The notes under the pieces were generated by a model, which was not told the DNA's origin, did no database searches, and worked only from the letters and a program-made list of their open reading frames with translations. From Propionibacterium sp. (GTDB lineage: Bacteria > Actinomycetota > Actinomycetes > Propionibacteriales > Propionibacteriaceae), in NCBI GenBank assembly GCA_012517405.1, contig JAAYVB010000025.1, forward strand, positions 1-64,000: DNA of 64,000 bases. Direction: 5' to 3'. Positions 51,848 through 60,761 of this stretch are shown piece by piece (the first letter of the stretch is position 1; each line of letters opens with the position of its first letter). Made by a program: the position numbers and the translations under genes.

Positions 51848-54800
51848 CTATCCTGCCTGCGCGGTCTCCAACAGGCCGCGCAGCGAGGCCACAGCCACCG
51901 ACATCCGTGCCAGGTCAACCGGCCCCGCGGCCAGCTCGTCGAGCAGCGTCTGCTGGCGGGCGGCATCCGGATTGGCCCGCCACCAGCGCTCGATGACCGC
52001 CGCGCTGTCGTCCTCGTCGGGCCCGGCAAGGTCGAGAGCAGCCGCAGCGATAGCAGTCTGTGCGCTGATCAACTCCTCGCGCATCGCCGCCCTGGCCATG
52101 ATCTCCCAATGGCCGGTGCGCGGCAGATCGAGCGAACGGCGCAGCGCGCGTTCGATGCCCAACCGTTCGCTGAGCTGGAAGTAGACCCGCGCACACCGCG
52201 GAATGCTGCCCCCGTGTCGCCGTGCCACCCGGACGATCGGCAATGCGGCGTGCGCGAGCGACCACCTGGCCAGCCGCTCGGCGAGTTCCGCGTTCACCCC
52301 GCGGGCGGTCAGCTCGTCCATCTGCGTCTGGTAACGCTCGGCTCCGGCCTCGGTGATCAGTTCGGGCAGCTGAGTCATCACCTCGCGCACTCCCGGTTTG
52401 AGTTCGTCCACGACCGCTGCGATATCGATGCCACTACGGTGGGTCTGCAGAATCCACCGGGTGGCACGCTCGACCAGTTGCCGAATCCGCACCCGGACCA
52501 GTGTCTGGGTGACCGCGTCGACCCCCGAGGAGGCGAGCGCGGTCTCTTGTCCACCGGCGTCCATCAGATTGCGGGCGGCCAGTTGCGCGCGCACGATGTC
52601 GGCCGCACTGGCGCCGGTCTCCTCGCCCAACCGGTGCGCGGCACTGAGGCCTTGCGAATCGACGAAGCGGTTGACCGCGACCGTGGTGATGATCTGCCGC
52701 GCCAGCCGGTGAGCCGGCATCTGGTCGGCGAAGCGTTCCCGCAGCGGGAGCGGGAAGTACTTGATCAGTCGGTCTTCCAGGTAGGGATCGTCGGGCAGAT
52801 CACTGGCGAGCAGTTCGTCGGCCATGGTGTTCTTCACCGTGGCCAGGACCGTCGCCAGCTCGGGGCCGGTCATGCCCTGGGAGTGCGCGGATCGAATCGC
52901 GAGTTCCTCGCTCGACGGCAGCCCGTCCTCAATCCGGTCCAGCCGGCCTTTGGCCTCCAGCGTGGTGATCAGATCATCGTGGACACCCGCATGGGCCGGC
53001 GCCTCCTGCAACGAGTTGGCCAGCGCACGGTTCTGCACGACGTTCTGGTGCAGCACGATCTCGGCGACCTCATCGGTCATCTGATGCAACAGGCTGTTGC
53101 GTTCGTCGCGGTCCAGTCGGCCCGCAGACACCGCCGCATCGAGCAGGATCTTGATATTGACCTCGTGGTCCGAGGTCGCCACTCCGGCCGAGTTGTCGAT
53201 GAAATCAGTGTTGATCTTGCCGCCGGCAAGCGCATATTCGACGCGTCCTGCCTGCGTCCAGCCCAGGTTACCGCCCTCGCCGACGCAGCGGGCGCGCACC
53301 TTCGAGGCGTCCACCCGGACTGCGTCGTTGCTGCGATCGTCGGCCGCGCTGTGCGGCTGGCTGGTGGCCTTCACCCAGGTGCCGATGCCACCGTTCCACA
53401 TCAGGTCCACCGGCGCGCACAGGATCGCCTTGATCATCTCGGCGGGTGTCAGCGTGGTGACGAAGGGACTCAGCCCCAGGCTTCGGCGCACCGGCTCGGT
53501 CACCGGGATCGATTTGGCGGTGCGCAGGTAGACCCCACCGCCCGCGCTGAGCAGATCGGTGCGGTACGCATCCCAACTGCGCCCGGCAGTGAACAGCCGC
53601 TGCCGCTCGATGAAAGACGACTGCGGATCGGGATCGGGATCGAGGAAGATGTGACGGTGGTTGAAAGCCGCCACCAGTTTGGTGTGGGCCGACATCAGCA
53701 TGCCGTTGCCGAAGACGTCACCGGACATGTCGCCGATTCCCACGCAGGTGAAGTCCTGGGCCGCCGGATCGATTCCGAGTTCACCGAAGTGCCGAGCCAC
53801 CGAGATCCAGGCGCCACGCGCGGTGATGCCCATCTTCTTGTGGTCAAAGCCTTCCGAGCCTCCCGAGGCGAAGGCATCGCCCAGCCAGTACCCTCGATCG
53901 ACGGCGATCTCATCGGCCAGATCGCTAAAGGTCGCGGTGCCCTTGTCGGCGGCCACCACCAGATACGAGTCGTCGTCGTCCCAGGCCAGGACGTGGTCCG
54001 GACGCACCACGGTGCCGTGCACGATGTTGTCGGTGACCGACAGCAAGGCGGTGATGAACGTCGCGTAGCTCGCCCGGGCTTCCGCGACGCGAGCGGCCGG
54101 CTCGAGCCCGGCGAGCCGCAACGGATAGAAGCCACCCTTGGCGCCGACCGGCACGATGATGGCATTCTTCACTGTCTGAGCCTTGACCAGATCCATCACC
54201 TCGGTGCGATAGTCCTCGGCCCGATCGGACCAACGGATACCGCCACGGGCGATCTTGCCGAAGCGCAGATGAACGCCTTCGACCTGCGGCGAGTAAACGA
54301 AGATCTCGTGGGCCGGTTGGGGACCGCGCACGAACTCCAGCCGCCGTGGTTCGATCTTCACGGCGAGAGCAGCACGGCGCGGACTTGCCCCGGCAGTCTC
54401 GGCAGGGTCGTCCAAGGCATAGAAGTTGGTGCGCACCATCGCCGTGATGACGCTCAGGTACTGGCGGAGCATGCGGTCCTCGTCCAGCACCGTGACCGCA
54501 TCGATGGCCCGGCTCACCTGCTCGGTCAGTTCCGCGACGCGGGCTTTGCGATCTATCTCGGCGTCTTGCCACGGCGAGAACTTGGCCTCGAACAGCTCGA
54601 CCAACGCCGTGGTGATCGGCAGGTGCTTGTTCAGCGTCTCGGCGATGTAAGGCTGTGAGTAGCTGGTTCGCAGCTGACGCAGGTAGCGCGAGATCGCCCG
54701 CAGCAATGCCACCTGCTGCCAGTTCAGGTCGGTCTCGGTGACCAGCCGGTTCAGCCGATCGGCCTCCCCCAGCCCGGCGTAGCTGGCGGCGACCGCGGCT

Positions 54801-56662
54801 GTGAAGCGTCCCCTGGCCTCGTGCGACCAGCCTTCCAACCGCTCCGCACCACCCGGCAACCGCAGGCCGAAGTCGTAGATATGCGCGTCGACGCCGCGCA
54901 ACTGCAGATCAAACGGACGCTCGTTGATGACATCGACATCGAGGCTGGACAGGTGCGGCAGCACCTGCGACAGCACCATCTCGGAGCCGACCCGGGCCAT
55001 TTTCAGCCGGAAATCCACGCCGTTCTCGGGCGGGCTCGGCGCATACATCACCTGGACCATGCCGTCGGGCCCGCTCACCTGATTGAGCGAGACCAGGTCG
55101 TTGGCCGCCTCGAGCGGCGAGTACTGCTCCTTGTAGGCGTCCGGGTACTGGACGCCGCGCTGCGAACTGTCCAGACGTTCGGCGATCTGGATGAAGCGGT
55201 CGTCCCAGCTGCGGGAGGCTTCTTCAACATCTCGCGCGACCCGCTCAGTGTTCAGTTCGGGCAGCTGCTGGCCGTCCGGCATCTTCAAAGTGATATGTAG
55301 CGTGGCGAGTGGAGCGTCCGAGACCTGGACGCTCCACTCGGACGACTGGGCGCCCGTGACCGACAGCAGCAACTGCTCGATCTGGTGACGGACCGACGTG
55401 TTGTACCGCTCGCGCGGCAGGTGAACCAGCACCGAGATGAACCGTCCCCATCTGCCCGCACGCAGGTGGGTGATCACCCGCCGGGGATCCTCGGCGTCGG
55501 CGATCTCGGCGATGATCGGGGTCAGTTCCTCGACGCTGGCCTCGAACAGATCGTCGCGAGGATGCGCCTCGATAGCGGCTGCGACTGATCGTCCGCCGTA
55601 GGACGCCCGGTCGTAGCCGATCGCTGCGCTGATCTGACGTGCCTTGCCTCGCAGCACCGGAATGCTGGCCACCGGTTCACTCAGGGCAGAGGTCATGAAC
55701 AGACCGAGGAACCGGCGCTCCACATGGCTGCCGTCAGGACCGGGCAGATGCAGGGCCAGGTAGTCCATGTAGCTCGACCGCAGGACCGTGGAACGCGCGG
55801 AATCCTTGGTAATGACCAGCAGCTGGCCCTCCCGCGGCACCGCGCCGAAGCTGGCGGCTGCACGCGGATCACCGGCGAGAATGCCCAACCCACCCGGCAA
55901 CGGGCTGAGCTGACCGTCCACCAACTCGAAGTCGCGGGCCCCGAGCAGCAGGAAGCGGTCATCGGCACACCAGCGCAGCATCTGAGCCGCGATCAGCGCG
56001 TCGTAGCCGCCCATCGATTCCGCCTGCTCTGCCGTGGCCAGTAGCAGGGCGTGCATGGCGTCGTGGTCACGGGTCGCGGCCTCGAGATCGGCCAGGCTTG
56101 CCTCCAGCGCCTCGGCCAGATCGGGTATCGCCTCCTCTGCCGACGAGCCGGCCGGCGGATAGAGCTCGATCCACAACCAGGCCTCCGCGATGGCGGACTG
56201 CTCCTGATCCCGGTGTACGACATCAAGCAGCCGCCCGTCGGCATCGCGCAGCACGCTGTATTGCGGATGGACCAGATCTCGAACCGCCCACCCCTGACGG
56301 GCCAGCACCATCGTGACGGTGTCAACTAGCCAGTCCTTGTCGTCGGTGACCACCGTCAGCACCGTGTGGCCGCCCGCATCCCAGCCGTCGGAGTACAGCG
56401 AAGGGGTGAACAACTCGACATGGGACTCCCCCGGAAGCCGCCACCAGGCCAGCTTCGCGTGGTGCAACAGCGCCCCGGCGATCAGTCCTGCCGGGCGTGC
56501 CAGCAGCGTTGAGCTGTCAGCGTGTTTGAAGTAGTGCTGAAGGAACTCGGCGATTCGCTCGGGGGTGGCGATGTCGAGGCCTCTATCCACTGCCAACTCG
56601 GCCACCTCGCTGAGCAGTTGCTCATGATCGGTTGCTGGCCGGTGATCAGCGTCACTATTCAT
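51848..56662 (-). CDS. gdh: NAD-specific glutamate dehydrogenase, 180-kDa class
   Basis: The 1604-residue enzyme converts glutamate to 2-oxoglutarate and ammonia. Regulatory ACT-like domains fill about the first 700 residues. The catalytic core (about 770-1200) contains RGGIRWSDRAEDYRTEV and VGAKGGF around residues 805-845 and NTDFIDNSAGV further on. A long helical C-terminal domain follows. The class is known from Streptomyces clavuligerus and Pseudomonas. In mycobacteria the equivalent is controlled by the GarA FHA protein. The gene heads a minus-strand run with the PHP, trpS and LOG genes. Confidence 0.94.
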   Translation of the reverse strand: MNSDADHRPATDHEQLLSEVAELAVDRGLDIATPERIAEFLQHYFKHADSSTLLARPAGLIAGALLHHAKLAWWRLPGESHVELFTPSLYSDGWDAGGHTVLTVVTDDKDWLVDTVTMVLARQGWAVRDLVHPQYSVLRDADGRLLDVVHRDQEQSAIAEAWLWIELYPPAGSSAEEAIPDLAEALEASLADLEAATRDHDAMHALLLATAEQAESMGGYDALIAAQMLRWCADDRFLLLGARDFELVDGQLSPLPGGLGILAGDPRAAASFGAVPREGQLLVITKDSARSTVLRSSYMDYLALHLPGPDGSHVERRFLGLFMTSALSEPVASIPVLRGKARQISAAIGYDRASYGGRSVAAAIEAHPRDDLFEASVEELTPIIAEIADAEDPRRVITHLRAGRWGRFISVLVHLPRERYNTSVRHQIEQLLLSVTGAQSSEWSVQVSDAPLATLHITLKMPDGQQLPELNTERVARDVEEASRSWDDRFIQIAERLDSSQRGVQYPDAYKEQYSPLEAANDLVSLNQVSGPDGMVQVMYAPSPPENGVDFRLKMARVGSEMVLSQVLPHLSSLDVDVINERPFDLQLRGVDAHIYDFGLRLPGGAERLEGWSHEARGRFTAAVAASYAGLGEADRLNRLVTETDLNWQQVALLRAISRYLRQLRTSYSQPYIAETLNKHLPITTALVELFEAKFSPWQDAEIDRKARVAELTEQVSRAIDAVTVLDEDRMLRQYLSVITAMVRTNFYALDDPAETAGASPRRAALAVKIEPRRLEFVRGPQPAHEIFVYSPQVEGVHLRFGKIARGGIRWSDRAEDYRTEVMDLVKAQTVKNAIIVPVGAKGGFYPLRLAGLEPAARVAEARASYATFITALLSVTDNIVHGTVVRPDHVLAWDDDDSYLVVAADKGTATFSDLADEIAVDRGYWLGDAFASGGSEGFDHKKMGITARGAWISVARHFGELGIDPAAQDFTCVGIGDMSGDVFGNGMLMSAHTKLVAAFNHRHIFLDPDPDPQSSFIERQRLFTAGRSWDAYRTDLLSAGGGVYLRTAKSIPVTEPVRRSLGLSPFVTTLTPAEMIKAILCAPVDLMWNGGIGTWVKATSQPHSAADDRSNDAVRVDASKVRARCVGEGGNLGWTQAGRVEYALAGGKINTDFIDNSAGVATSDHEVNIKILLDAAVSAGRLDRDERNSLLHQMTDEVAEIVLHQNVVQNRALANSLQEAPAHAGVHDDLITTLEAKGRLDRIEDGLPSSEELAIRSAHSQGMTGPELATVLATVKNTMADELLASDLPDDPYLEDRLIKYFPLPLRERFADQMPAHRLARQIITTVAVNRFVDSQGLSAAHRLGEETGASAADIVRAQLAARNLMDAGGQETALASSGVDAVTQTLVRVRIRQLVERATRWILQTHRSGIDIAAVVDELKPGVREVMTQLPELITEAGAERYQTQMDELTARGVNAELAERLARWSLAHAALPIVRVARRHGGSIPRCARVYFQLSERLGIERALRRSLDLPRTGHWEIMARAAMREELISAQTAIAAAALDLAGPDEDDSAAVIERWWRANPDAARQQTLLDELAAGPVDLARMSVAVASLRGLLETAQAG

Positions 56663-56787
56663 TCGGGGTCACACTCCCATGCCGAACGTCTGTTACCTGA
56701 GCGGGTCTTCGTGCCCCACACTAATGGCCCCGGCGCATCGTAAAACGTGACTTCGGCAGGTGGGCGAAGTGGGCCACAATAGTGGCC

Positions 56788-57270
56788 ATGCAGATCAGCG
56801 CTCGACACAACTACTCCGCCAGCCCCGACCGGATCCTCGCCATGATGGCTGACGAACTCTGGCTTACCGAGGTCGCCCGCCGTGCGGGCGCAGCCGAATG
56901 GGCCGCCTCGGTGGATTCGGCAGGCAGCCATATGCGGGCCGCGCTGCCGGCCCCGGCGCGAGCGCAGCGGTTCACCGGTTCCACGATGGAAATCGACCTC
57001 ACCATCTCATGGAACCCGCTCGCCGACGACGGCACCAGCAACGGGCGCATCACCGTGGTGACTCCGGGAATGCCGGCCTCGATGGGTGGAACCGCGCACC
57101 TGGTTTCCGAAAGCGGGCTCAGCATCGTCGACTATCTGGCTGACTTCGTCATCACGGTGCCGCTGCTGGGCAGAACCCTGGAGCAGGCCGCCGCGCCCTA
57201 TGTGCGCCGGGTCATCGACATCCAGCAAAGCGTCGGCAACGACTACCTGGCCGGCCGCATCATCGGCTGA
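56788..57270 (+). CDS. DUF2505-family protein (SRPBCC-like)
   Basis: The 160-residue protein resembles actinobacterial DUF2505 proteins, which have a START/polyketide-cyclase-like fold and may bind a hydrophobic ligand. It starts ATG 56788 (MQISARHNYSASPDRILAMM). A GTG two codons upstream is also possible. CACAAT lies 7 nt before the ATG, which hints at leaderless transcription. Function unknown. Confidence 0.8.
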   Translation: MQISARHNYSASPDRILAMMADELWLTEVARRAGAAEWAASVDSAGSHMRAALPAPARAQRFTGSTMEIDLTISWNPLADDGTSNGRITVVTPGMPASMGGTAHLVSESGLSIVDYLADFVITVPLLGRTLEQAAAPYVRRVIDIQQSVGNDYLAGRIIG

Positions 57271-57319
57271 GCCCGCCGGCCCGGGGCCGCAGCCCGGACC
57301 GACCATCGGCAGGCAGCCA

Positions 57320-58099
57320 TCACTTCATGTGTTTGCCGCCATCGACATTGAACGTCGCACCGTTGACGAAGCTGGCGCCTTGCGACAGCAGGAAGTCGAC
57401 GACGTCGGCGATCTCGCTCGGCTGACCGACACGACCGAGCGGAATGTTGGACGACATCGATGCTTTGCGCTCGTCGGTCAGCTTGCCGCCCATGATCTCG
57501 GTGTCGATCGGTCCCGGACAGATGCAGTTGGTGGTGATGCCGTACTGACCGAGTTCGCGGGCACCGCCGCGGGTGAGCCCGATGACCGCTGCCTTGCCGG
57601 CCGCATAGGCGATCTTGCTGAACGTACCGCCGCCGTCATAGGCGGTGATGGACGAGAAGTTGGCGATCCGGCCGACCCCGGCCTGGATCATCCGCCGAGC
57701 ACCGTACTGCATCATGAGCATCGTGCCGCGTGCGTTGACGCCCATCACCTTGTCGAACTCGTCCACGGTCAGTTCGAGCAGCGGAGTGGGACACGCGATC
57801 CCGGCGACATTGGCCAGGCCCACGACCTGCGGCAGTTCGGCATCGATACGCTGCCAGGCGGTGTTGACCGAGGCCTCGTCAGCGATATTGCACACCACAC
57901 CGATGGTCTTCTGTTCGGTGAACTCCGCGGCCAGTTCAGCGGCGAAGTCCGCTACCGCGGGGTTGATGTCGACAGCCGCGATGTTGTAGCCGGACAACGC
58001 CAGCCTGCGGGCGACGTGGCGTCCGATACCGGCCGGGGCACCACACCCGGTGACCACTGCAGTGCGCTGCTCGGGAAACGGGTTTCCAGTTTCCGACAT
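57320..58099 (-). CDS. Short-chain dehydrogenase, probably acting on a sugar or polyol
   Basis: The 259-residue SDR has TGCGAPAGIGRHVAR at the cofactor site, ANVAGI, catalytic serine in NFSSITAYDGG, YAAGK, and the C-terminal NGATFNVDGGKHMK. It is transcribed away from the isomerase-transketolase operon across a 201-bp spacer, so it is likely controlled with it. In tetritol pathways of Mycobacterium an SDR of this kind oxidises the sugar alcohol to erythrulose; that role here is inference. Confidence 0.85.
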   Translation of the reverse strand: MSETGNPFPEQRTAVVTGCGAPAGIGRHVARRLALSGYNIAAVDINPAVADFAAELAAEFTEQKTIGVVCNIADEASVNTAWQRIDAELPQVVGLANVAGIACPTPLLELTVDEFDKVMGVNARGTMLMMQYGARRMIQAGVGRIANFSSITAYDGGGTFSKIAYAAGKAAVIGLTRGGARELGQYGITTNCICPGPIDTEIMGGKLTDERKASMSSNIPLGRVGQPSEIADVVDFLLSQGASFVNGATFNVDGGKHMK

Positions 58100-58300
58100 T
58101 CGATTCCTCCTTGGGACGGCGCCCGCACCACTGCAGGCAGCGAAAAGATGACGTAGCGAACAGGCTGGCAGCCTCGCGCAGGGGTATCGTCACGGACAAC
58201 CCATCGGCTGCATGCCTGCGCTCGATCATATATCTTAGAGGTAATGCGGCGCACGGGTTTGCCCGCCACCGCTCATCATCTTCACGGGAGAGGAAGATCC
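58100..58300. promoter_or_regulatory. Divergent control region between SDR and isomerase genes
   Basis: The 201-bp spacer must hold the promoters for both directions. It contains a perfect 6-bp inverted repeat with one-base spacer (AGGCTG-g-CAGCCT, 58162-58174) that could be an operator, and an AT-rich TATATCTT stretch (58229-58236) suitable as a -10 for the plus-strand operon. No regulator gene is visible inside the window. Confidence 0.4.
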
Positions 58301-58741
58301 ATGAAGCTCGCATTCGGCTGTGATCCCAACGCGGCAGAGCTCAAGAAGGCACTCATCGCCAAGGCCGAATCACTCGGTCATGAGGTGACCGATTTCGGCT
58401 CGGATGACCCGATCTATGCCAATGTCGCAGCTGACGTGGCGCACGCGGTCGCCGAGGGCAAGTACGACCGCGGTGTGGTGGTCTGCGGTACCGGCATCGG
58501 TGTCTCGTTGGCGGCGAACAAGGTCAAGGGCGCCTACTGCGCACTGATCGCAGACCCGTACTCGGCTCAGCGCGCCACGCTGAGCAACAATGCGAACATG
58601 ATCGCCATGGGCGCCCAGACAACCGGCGTCGAAACCGCGAAGGTGCTGCTCGAGCTCTATCTTGCCAACACCTTCGATCCCAATTCGCGCAGTGGTGTCA
58701 AGGTCGCCCGCGTGGTGGAGATTGAGGCCGAGCAGCTGTGA
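58301..58741 (+). CDS. RpiB/LacAB-family sugar-phosphate isomerase
   Basis: The 146-residue aldose-ketose isomerase has the catalytic cysteine loop VVVCGTGIGVSLAANK and LSNNANMIAMGA. The N-terminal motif is GCDPNAAELK instead of the ribose-5-phosphate type GSDHAG, so the substrate is probably not ribose 5-phosphate. Relatives interconvert erythrulose 4-phosphate and erythrose 4-phosphate (EryI/DerI type), and SqwI acts on a sulfo-tetrose. ATG 58301 has GAGAGGAA 5-12 nt upstream. It is coupled to the transketolase genes by a GTGA overlap. Confidence 0.87.
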   Translation: MKLAFGCDPNAAELKKALIAKAESLGHEVTDFGSDDPIYANVAADVAHAVAEGKYDRGVVVCGTGIGVSLAANKVKGAYCALIADPYSAQRATLSNNANMIAMGAQTTGVETAKVLLELYLANTFDPNSRSGVKVARVVEIEAEQL

Positions 58742-59589
58742 GCGATCGGGTAGCCGAACTCGAACTGCATGCTGCCCGAGCCCGCCGCAATGTCGTCCGG
58801 ATGATCGAAACCGGTCATTCCGGCCATCTGGGCGGTGCCATGTCGGCGATCGACCTCATCACGGCGCTGTACTTCGACATCATGAACGTCGATCCGGCTC
58901 GCCCGGATTGGCCTGAGCGTGACCGCTTCCTGCTGAGTGCCGGACACAAGGCCATGGGCCAGTACGGAGTGCTCGCCGAACGCGGCTACTTCGATCCGGC
59001 ACTGCTCCAGACCTACGGCGCCATGATGACCGCCCTGGGCGGACATCCGGACATGCACAAGCTGCCAGGTGTCGAGGGCAACACTGGTGCGCTGGGTCAT
59101 GGCCTGTCGATATCGGTCGGTGCGGCGCTCGGCCTGCGGCTGGCCGGGACGACGGCCCGAGTCTTCACGGTAATGGGCGATGGCGAGCTTCCGGAGGGCT
59201 CCAACTGGGAGGCCGCCGCCGCGGCAGCTCACCACAAGGTCGACAATCTCATCGCGATCGTCGACAACAACGGCCTGCAGATCTCAGGACCCGTCGCCCA
59301 GGTCATGAACATGGCTCCGATCGCCGGCAAGTTCGAGGCCTTCGGGTGGGCGGCCCGCGAGATCAACGGCAACGACATGACCGAGATCCTCGCCGCGCTG
59401 GACACCGCACCGTTCACGCCGGGCAAGCCGAGCGTGATCGTCGCTCACACCACCAAGGCCAAGGGCATCAGCTTCGCCGAGGACACGCTGGCCTATCACT
59501 ACTGGAAGCCCGCCGAGGGCGAGCTGGAGCAGGCGATCACGGAACTGGACGCGAAGATCGCCGAATGCGAACAGAAGGTGACCCGATGA
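58738..59589 (+). CDS. Transketolase N-terminal subunit (split enzyme)
   Basis: The 283-residue subunit carries the thiamine-diphosphate-binding half: GHSGHLGGAMS, GALGHGLSISVGAALG, and the GDG...N metal motif at MGDGELPEGSNWEAA...DNNG. A complete enzyme needs the C-terminal subunit encoded next. Two-subunit transketolases occur in archaea and in dedicated catabolic pathways such as apulose 4-phosphate (AptAB) and sulfoquinovose (SqwGH). The GTG start overlaps the isomerase stop. Confidence 0.9.
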   Translation: MSDRVAELELHAARARRNVVRMIETGHSGHLGGAMSAIDLITALYFDIMNVDPARPDWPERDRFLLSAGHKAMGQYGVLAERGYFDPALLQTYGAMMTALGGHPDMHKLPGVEGNTGALGHGLSISVGAALGLRLAGTTARVFTVMGDGELPEGSNWEAAAAAAHHKVDNLIAIVDNNGLQISGPVAQVMNMAPIAGKFEAFGWAAREINGNDMTEILAALDTAPFTPGKPSVIVAHTTKAKGISFAEDTLAYHYWKPAEGELEQAITELDAKIAECEQKVTR

Positions 59590-60509
59590 GTCAGCTGACC
59601 GACCCCCGCAAGGAATTCGGACGCGCGGTGACCGCCATTGCCGCGGACAACGACCGCATCGTGGTGCTGTCGGCAGACTCCGGCAAGAGTTCGGGCTTCG
59701 GCGATTTCGCCAAGGCCTATCCCGAGCGCTACTTCGAATTCGGCATCATGGAGCAGGGCGTCACCGGTATCGCCTCCGGTCTGGCCACCACGGGATTGAT
59801 TCCCGTCTTCGCCGCCATCGCCCCGTTCGTGACGTCGCGCAGCTACGAAATGGTGCGCAATGACCTGGGCTACATGGGCCAGAACGCCAAGATCGTCGGA
59901 CGCAACGGCGGATTCACCTATGCGGATCTGGGGGCTACCCACCACTCCCTCGAGGACTACGCGATCATGCGCATGATCCCCGGCCTGGTGGTCTTCGCCC
60001 CCAGCGATCCCGGTGAGATCCGCAGCTGCGTGGCCGCGATGCTCGACCACGTCGGACCGACCTACATGCGGATCGGCGCCCAGGGCCTGCCGGATCTGTT
60101 CCCCGAGGAACCCGTCGAGATCGGCAAGGGCCGCCACCTGCGTGACGGCTCGGATGTCACCATCATCACCACGGGCTACGAATCGGTGCAGACCGTCGCC
60201 GCGGTCGAGCAGCTCGCCGCGGCCGGTATCTCGGTCGATCTGATCGGGATGCCGACGCCCTCGCACCTGGACGCCGAACTCATCTGTGCTTCGGCAGCGC
60301 GCACCGGTGCGGTCGTCACTGTCGAAGAGCACTACGAGACCGGTGGCCTGGCCGGTGCCGTCGCCGAACTGCTCTGCCGCGAACAACCCACCAGGCTGCT
60401 GCCGATCGGCGTGCCGCACGCCTACCAGCCCGCCGGCCCATACGACGGCCTGCTGGCCAACGCGGGCATCGATGCCGAGAGCATCTTCCGGCGAGTGAGC
60501 GCGTTCTAG
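59586..60509 (+). CDS. Transketolase C-terminal subunit (split enzyme)
   Basis: The 307-residue subunit contains the pyrimidine-binding and C-terminal domains: the conserved glutamate in EFGIMEQGVTGIASGLA, GFTYADLGATHHSLEDYAI and the C-terminal fold VTIITTGYESVQTV. Together with the preceding subunit it transfers a two-carbon (ketol) unit between sugar phosphates. ATG 59586 overlaps the stop of the N-terminal subunit gene (ATGA), so a 1:1 complex is expected. Confidence 0.92.
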   Translation: MSQLTDPRKEFGRAVTAIAADNDRIVVLSADSGKSSGFGDFAKAYPERYFEFGIMEQGVTGIASGLATTGLIPVFAAIAPFVTSRSYEMVRNDLGYMGQNAKIVGRNGGFTYADLGATHHSLEDYAIMRMIPGLVVFAPSDPGEIRSCVAAMLDHVGPTYMRIGAQGLPDLFPEEPVEIGKGRHLRDGSDVTIITTGYESVQTVAAVEQLAAAGISVDLIGMPTPSHLDAELICASAARTGAVVTVEEHYETGGLAGAVAELLCREQPTRLLPIGVPHAYQPAGPYDGLLANAGIDAESIFRRVSAF

Positions 60510-60761
60510 GAGCCGCGAACTGCGCCATTCCATATAGCGACGACGGGTCGTTGCCCTTGCGGGCGGCGGCCCGTTGCGCTGCCCGGCCACCCTGACCGGC
60601 GGCTGCTGCGGCACCGCAAGCCATGGATCGTGTATGATATTCAGTGCCCAGCACGGCCGGTCCGAGTCTGGCCGGCTGCCCGGGATTCCCGTAGAAGCGA
60701 ATACCGAACCGAGTAACCATTTACCCAGACGCAGGCCGCGTCCGTATCTGAGGAGTCGTCG
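60510..60761 (+). promoter_or_regulatory. 252-bp spacer with probable promoter for the kinase gene
   Basis: No gene is seen. GTGTATGATATT contains a TATGAT -10 hexamer (60633-60638) without a good -35, which would leave a leader of about 117 nt before the kinase. A GC-rich imperfect inverted repeat (GCCGG/CCGGC around 60657-60681) follows. The kinase-LarA pair may thus have its own promoter in addition to readthrough. Confidence 0.4.

Noticed and set aside
52109..54658. 849-codon plus-strand open frame opposite glutamate dehydrogenase
   Set aside because: Shadow frame; the minus strand carries the conserved dehydrogenase without interruption.
58162..58174. AGGCTG-g-CAGCCT repeat as a proven operator
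   Set aside because: A 6-bp repeat is expected by chance in GC-rich DNA; it is listed only as a possibility in the control region.
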